64,000 nucleotides of DNA from Amulumruptor sp947039275. GTDB taxonomy: Bacteria; Bacteroidota; Bacteroidia; Bacteroidales; Muribaculaceae. Below are positions 60,554 through 64,000 of the stretch, in pieces (the first letter of the stretch is position 1; every line of letters begins with the position of its first letter). Made by a program: the position numbers and the translations under genes. The stretch covers positions 24,443 through 88,442 of the forward strand of contig CAMQYL010000006.1 in the NCBI GenBank assembly GCA_947039275.1, read 5' to 3'. The notes beneath the pieces were generated by a model. It did not search any database, was not told the origin of the DNA, and saw only the letters and a program-made list of their open reading frames with translations.

Positions 60554-62604
60554 TGTGATATATGTGTCTTTGGATTATTATTTTCTGATTGTACTGCTGT
60601 CGGGGAGTCAGGGATCTCCGTTACAGGCATCTGAGAGGCATCAGGCTTTGCCTGCTTGCTCTCCGTAGCTGACTGAGATACCTTCTTCTCGATAGGCACC
60701 GCTGGAACTGCGGTAGAGTCTTTTTTGATTGCCACAGTTGTTCGCTTCACCGAATCAGCCTTTGCTGGCGGCAGAGGAGAGACGGCTGTTGTCGCAGCCT
60801 TGGGTTGGGTCGGTTTGACAGGCTTTACTGACGATGGCGCAGGGGCATCCATCGGGAGGCTCTCCTGACGAGCCACCCGTCGCGGAACGTCATCTATCAC
60901 ATAGCGGTAGAGAGTGACCGGCTGGCCTACGTCACAGCTCTTTTTTGACCATTGAGCCACAGTATCGGTCAGCGCGACTTTACCGTCCCACTGACGATGG
61001 AACTCCCATACATCATCGTCTCCTATGAGTATCAGACCTGTAGCCGGCGACATTTCATAACTGAACGGCACGATACGGTCGCCGACATAGAAATCTGCGG
61101 TGAAGAAGCGCAACATATCGGTGACGACGAATGAATATATCTCTCCATTGGGCTGCAACCGCTCAAGATCACGCGCCATCGGGAGGTCGGACTTGTAGGA
61201 TATCACAGCGGGCTGATATACGCCCCCGAATGCCATGTAAAGAACCACCATCACTCCGCACATCCCCACTGTGGCAGTGGAAGCCCCTGCCCTGAAGAGC
61301 TGGACGAACACTATGATGCCAACAAGACCTGAAAGCATCACAATCCCCCACTTCCACCACGCCGCCGGAGCCATCAAGCCCCCGATGGACTGCATGGTGC
61401 GGATGGAAAGACCCGGAGTAAACTGAGAAGTGAATGCAGATATGTGTAACAGGCAGAATGCCACCGCTGCCACAATAGCAAGGACGCAGACGGTCCCTGT
61501 AAATGACTTGACCACTCCTCCCGCTTTACGTGCGCACCACATCACCAGCAAACCTATCTGCATGGCAAGGAAAGGATACATCGGAAGCAGATAGACGCTG
61601 CGCTTGCTTGATGGGAAGCAGTAGAATATGAGGACCACCAAGGGGGCGATGAACATGAAGAAGCGGGCATTGTCGGCTGTGCGCCAGCGGTAGAAGCCGC
61701 CCTTGACCGAGTGGCGAAGCTGAGGCATCAGCAGGCACACCACGAAAATCACCAGCAGCAGCGTGTAAGGTGCAAGACCGCCGAGGAGTGTGATGAGATT
61801 GTACCACCAGGGATTGACATGCGAGTCATAGGACATGGTCCCGGTCATGCGTCCGAAGTTCTCCTCCATAGCCAGATCAAGAAACTCCTGACCGCCACGC
61901 TCCCATGCTGCCACATACCACAGCGCCGGGATGATGAGAGCAAGGAGAGCCACCACTGCCATCTTCCATGTGCATTTCCACAGACGGTAGCCGCATAGCA
62001 GTACCGCTATCCACACCGCGAGCAACGGCAGAACTATAGCTACCGGACCCTTGGTCAGAGTACCGCAACTCAGCAGCAAAATCGCCACCCACGGCAGCCG
62101 GTGCATATTGCGCTCCATCGCCCATGTGTAGAGCGAATACATCCCTGTGACGATAAACATGGTGAGCACCATGTCGACACGGCATGCGAATCCTGCGCGG
62201 TACACCTCAAAGCAAGTAAATGTGACCACAGCGCCTATCATGGCAGCACGTATGCCGAGACGGCGGCTCCAAAAGCGGTAACCTGCCACAACCATAACTA
62301 TAAGGGCGATGGCTGACGGCAGACGTGAGGTGTATTCACTCACTCCACCCGTAATCAGGCTGATGATGGCGATGCACCACGCCAGAAAAGGAGGCTTGTA
62401 GGGGATGACATCGCCGTTGCTGATCGGCAGTATCCAGTCACCCGATTTGAGCATGGACAGAGCCACGACAGCCTCCCGAGGCTCCCCCTTGGTGAAGAAC
62501 GGAGCGCATCCGAGAAACGGAAGGAAAGTTATGCAAACGGCTGTCAGCACGATGACAAACGCCATTACACGGGCGAATTTGTCGGTCTGGTTATAGCGGT
62601 CCAT
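60550..62604 (-). CDS. ArnT/PMT-type (GT39) membrane glycosyltransferase
   Basis: The ATG at 62604 gives 684 residues; upstream in-frame starts run through the promoter. The protein has about 12 membrane segments and the catalytic loop FFTKGEPREAVVALSM, with the acidic Glu-Pro-Arg pattern of ArnT, plus GDVIPYKPPFLAW. Such enzymes use polyprenyl-phosphate sugars; acceptor and sugar are unknown (lipid A, protein and glycan are all possible). The last 110 residues are a Pro/Thr/Lys/Ala-rich low-complexity tail (from about 575). It overlaps mtnN by four bases. Confidence 0.82.
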   Translation of the reverse strand: MDRYNQTDKFARVMAFVIVLTAVCITFLPFLGCAPFFTKGEPREAVVALSMLKSGDWILPISNGDVIPYKPPFLAWCIAIISLITGGVSEYTSRLPSAIALIVMVVAGYRFWSRRLGIRAAMIGAVVTFTCFEVYRAGFACRVDMVLTMFIVTGMYSLYTWAMERNMHRLPWVAILLLSCGTLTKGPVAIVLPLLAVWIAVLLCGYRLWKCTWKMAVVALLALIIPALWYVAAWERGGQEFLDLAMEENFGRMTGTMSYDSHVNPWWYNLITLLGGLAPYTLLLVIFVVCLLMPQLRHSVKGGFYRWRTADNARFFMFIAPLVVLIFYCFPSSKRSVYLLPMYPFLAMQIGLLVMWCARKAGGVVKSFTGTVCVLAIVAAVAFCLLHISAFTSQFTPGLSIRTMQSIGGLMAPAAWWKWGIVMLSGLVGIIVFVQLFRAGASTATVGMCGVMVVLYMAFGGVYQPAVISYKSDLPMARDLERLQPNGEIYSFVVTDMLRFFTADFYVGDRIVPFSYEMSPATGLILIGDDDVWEFHRQWDGKVALTDTVAQWSKKSCDVGQPVTLYRYVIDDVPRRVARQESLPMDAPAPSSVKPVKPTQPKAATTAVSPLPPAKADSVKRTTVAIKKDSTAVPAVPIEKKVSQSATESKQAKPDASQMPVTEIPDSPTAVQSENNNPKTHISQ

Positions 62605-62629
62605 CGATGTGGTGAATTGTTGTGATGTA

Positions 62630-62637
62630 CAAAGATA
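62630..62637 (-). promoter_or_regulatory. -7 box of the GT39-mtnN-luxS transcript
   Basis: TATCTTTG on the minus strand fits TAnnTTTG and lies 25 bases before the ATG. No convincing -33 box is seen. Confidence 0.5.
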
Positions 62638-62684
62638 GCTTTTTTCTGTAAAACACTGTGGGCTATGGCTGTGTTTAATTATAT

Positions 62685-63824
62685 ATGCAGCCTGACAATA
62701 AAACAATACCAGCCGCCCACAAAATAACACTGTCGGAAGCGGCACGCCTGGCTGAGCTCCGCAAGTATGCAGGATACGGACTGAAATTCATCCTGCCCCT
62801 CGGAATCTCGGTGGCACTTGTGCTGTGGCTACTACACAGAGTGAACCTCCACTCCATGGTCGAGACCATACGCCACGGATGCGACTATCGCTGGATAGTA
62901 CTCATGATGATAATCACGATGTGTTCACACATCATCAGAGGCATACGCTGGGGCATCCAGCTCCGCGGCGTAGGCATACCGCGCATGTCGGTTACAGCCG
63001 AAAGCGTATCGATATTCGGAGCATATGCCCTCAACCTTATCTTCTCCGGGCTTGGGGAAGCTTGGCGGTGCATATACGTTACGCGCCGAGAGCATGCTTC
63101 TTTCCTGAAAGTGGTCGGTACGGATTTGGGTGACAGGTCATCCGATGCTGTGATGGTGGTGCTAATCACTCTCGTGGCTGTCATCGTGGCGCAACCGGCA
63201 CTCGTCAGTTTCGCTGACCACTATGCCGTGGGACGCGACATCAAGGGCGTGCTGACCGATCCGTGGACGTGGTGTATCGTGGCTGCCGTAATCGGCTGCC
63301 TGTGGACTGTGCTCCATTTCTGCCGCCACTACCGAGTCATCGAAAACGTCGACGACGGTATCGATCGCATGTGGGACGGCTTCAAGGTGCTGTTCACCAT
63401 GAAGGGACGCGGCATGTACCTTGTCCTCACCATCGGCATCTGGACCTGCTACTTCCTCGAGACCTACGTCTGCTTCTACGCATTTCCTTTCACCCGCGAA
63501 CTTATACACCAGCCCGGCATGGCATACGGACTCGTCCCGGGGCTCGTAGCTTTCGTGTTCGGCTCGTTCAGCATGGCTGTGCCCTCCAACGGCGGACTCG
63601 GTCCCTGGAATCTGGCAGTGATGTTCGCACTGTCGCTATTCGGCATAGACCAGTCCGACGCCGCAGCCTTCACCGTAGTCATGTGGACCTTCCAGGCAGC
63701 CATGCTCGTGATGCTCGGCATCTTCAGCGCCGGCTACATCTTCTTCAACAAAGACACCGACCCCACATCCCCCCAACAGCCCTCCCAACCAGCAAATCCC
63801 CGACAATCCGCACCCCCAAAATAG
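62685..63824 (+). CDS. Lysylphosphatidylglycerol synthase TM-region/flippase-like protein
   Basis: The 379-residue protein has about eight membrane segments, starting near residue 30 (GLKFILPLGISVALVLWLL), with the family signatures IIRGIRWGIQLRGVG, GAYALNLIFSGLGEAWRC and VPSNGGLGPWNLAVMF. It matches UPF0104-type proteins, which may move lipids or make aminoacyl-lipids; the catalytic synthase domain of MprF is absent. The C-terminal 30 residues are Pro/Thr-rich. It is divergent from the GT39 gene, 80 bases apart. Confidence 0.8.
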   Translation: MQPDNKTIPAAHKITLSEAARLAELRKYAGYGLKFILPLGISVALVLWLLHRVNLHSMVETIRHGCDYRWIVLMMIITMCSHIIRGIRWGIQLRGVGIPRMSVTAESVSIFGAYALNLIFSGLGEAWRCIYVTRREHASFLKVVGTDLGDRSSDAVMVVLITLVAVIVAQPALVSFADHYAVGRDIKGVLTDPWTWCIVAAVIGCLWTVLHFCRHYRVIENVDDGIDRMWDGFKVLFTMKGRGMYLVLTIGIWTCYFLETYVCFYAFPFTRELIHQPGMAYGLVPGLVAFVFGSFSMAVPSNGGLGPWNLAVMFALSLFGIDQSDAAAFTVVMWTFQAAMLVMLGIFSAGYIFFNKDTDPTSPQQPSQPANPRQSAPPK

Positions 63825-63885
63825 CAAGCCCCGCCCCTCAAACACCCTCCCACAAACAAAAACATCACAAAAAAACGCCCCTACT

Positions 63886-63917
63886 ATTGCAAAATCCAAA
63901 TAAACTCTCTAAATTTG
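63886..63917 (+). promoter_or_regulatory. Promoter of the tRNA-Phe gene
   Basis: ATTG (63886-63889), 20 bases, then TAAATTTG (63910-63917). The mature tRNA start lies 32 bases downstream. Confidence 0.75.
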
Positions 63918-63948
63918 CACCGTCCAAACAACAAAACGGACAACGGAT

Positions 63949-64000
63949 GGTGCCATAGCTCAGTTGGTAGAGCAAAGGACTGAAAATCCTTGTGTCCCCG
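63949..64000 (+). tRNA. tRNA-Phe (GAA), 3' end beyond the window
   Basis: The sequence begins GGTGCCATAGCTCAGTTGG, the acceptor strand and D-arm of a bacterial tRNA. The anticodon stem AAGGA/TCCTT encloses the loop CTGAAAA, giving anticodon GAA for phenylalanine. The window ends in the variable region and start of the T-arm (GTGTCCCCG), so about 20-25 bases are missing. Confidence 0.95.

Overview
The window looks like the chromosome of a Bacteroidales bacterium, most likely a Muribaculaceae-type gut commensal; the family is my inference. The grounds are: promoters of the Bacteroidetes type (-7 box TAnnTTTG with a TTG-type -33 box about 20 bases upstream) before many genes; no consistent Shine-Dalgarno signals; an S10/spc ribosomal block fused to the str genes but without tuf; secreted proteins ending in short 'DLxGxxV...GxYI...KVI' tails like type IX secretion sorting domains; and Bacteroidales-typical families (BspA-like leucine-rich protein, C10 peptidase, DUF4294, calycin-like barrel). 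No prophage, insertion sequence or CRISPR array was seen.

Layout. 1-11.1 kb (minus strand): one ribosomal transcription unit, rpsL-rpsG-fusA-rpsJ-rplC-rplD-rplW-rplB-rpsS-rplV-rpsC-rplP-rpmC-rpsQ-rplN-rplX-rplE-rpsN-rpsH-rplF(partial), with a clear promoter before rpsL and two unusually long internal spacers. 11.3-15.6 kb: a secreted C10 (streptopain-type) cysteine peptidase with a promoter and a tandem direct repeat upstream, next to a gene for a membrane-anchored TPR/AraC-type regulator. 15.7-22.3 kb (plus): small hypothetical, lipoprotein, SUI1/YciH factor, AddA/RecB-like helicase-nuclease, uvrC. 22.4-38.5 kb (minus): BspA-like LRR protein; rlmL-like-purD-membrane protein-pdxB; ruvX-def-protein tyrosine phosphatase; pyrG-yidC-ruvB-flippase-glycosyltransferase. 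39-44.7 kb (plus): three secreted proteins and a nitroreductase. 44.8-47.6 kb (minus): polA. 47.7-57.5 kb (plus): prenyl synthase-trpS, a GH13 lipoprotein, a secreted protein, nadB-DUF4294-aroK-alanine dehydrogenase-like-RNase H. 57.8-62.6 kb (minus): GT39 transferase-mtnN-luxS-AlbA_2 protein-truncated glutamate decarboxylase-like protein. 62.7-63.8 kb: a flippase-like membrane protein, then the 5' part of a tRNA-Phe gene cut by the window end.

The most unusual content is between genes. Several intergenic regions carry families of structured repeats: (i) REP-like hairpins beginning TGTAGGG, mostly in inverted pairs, whose stem sequence changes from locus to locus while both arms stay complementary; (ii) elements bounded by inverted GTGTTGCAGAAC-like ends; and (iii) two roughly 345-360 base mosaics (38.6 and 51.4 kb) with the same order of six hairpins, conserved linkers and compensatory changes in the stems, plus a third hairpin-rich element at 57.5 kb. 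Covariation between two copies argues that these form a conserved folded RNA or single-stranded DNA element; I do not recognise it as a described family.

Other points worth attention are a glutamate decarboxylase-like protein lacking the PLP lysine and both ends of the enzyme, a DNA polymerase I whose 3'-5' exonuclease residues are mostly lost, a possible AraC-type operator before the C10 peptidase, and promoters that abut start codons and may give leaderless mRNAs.
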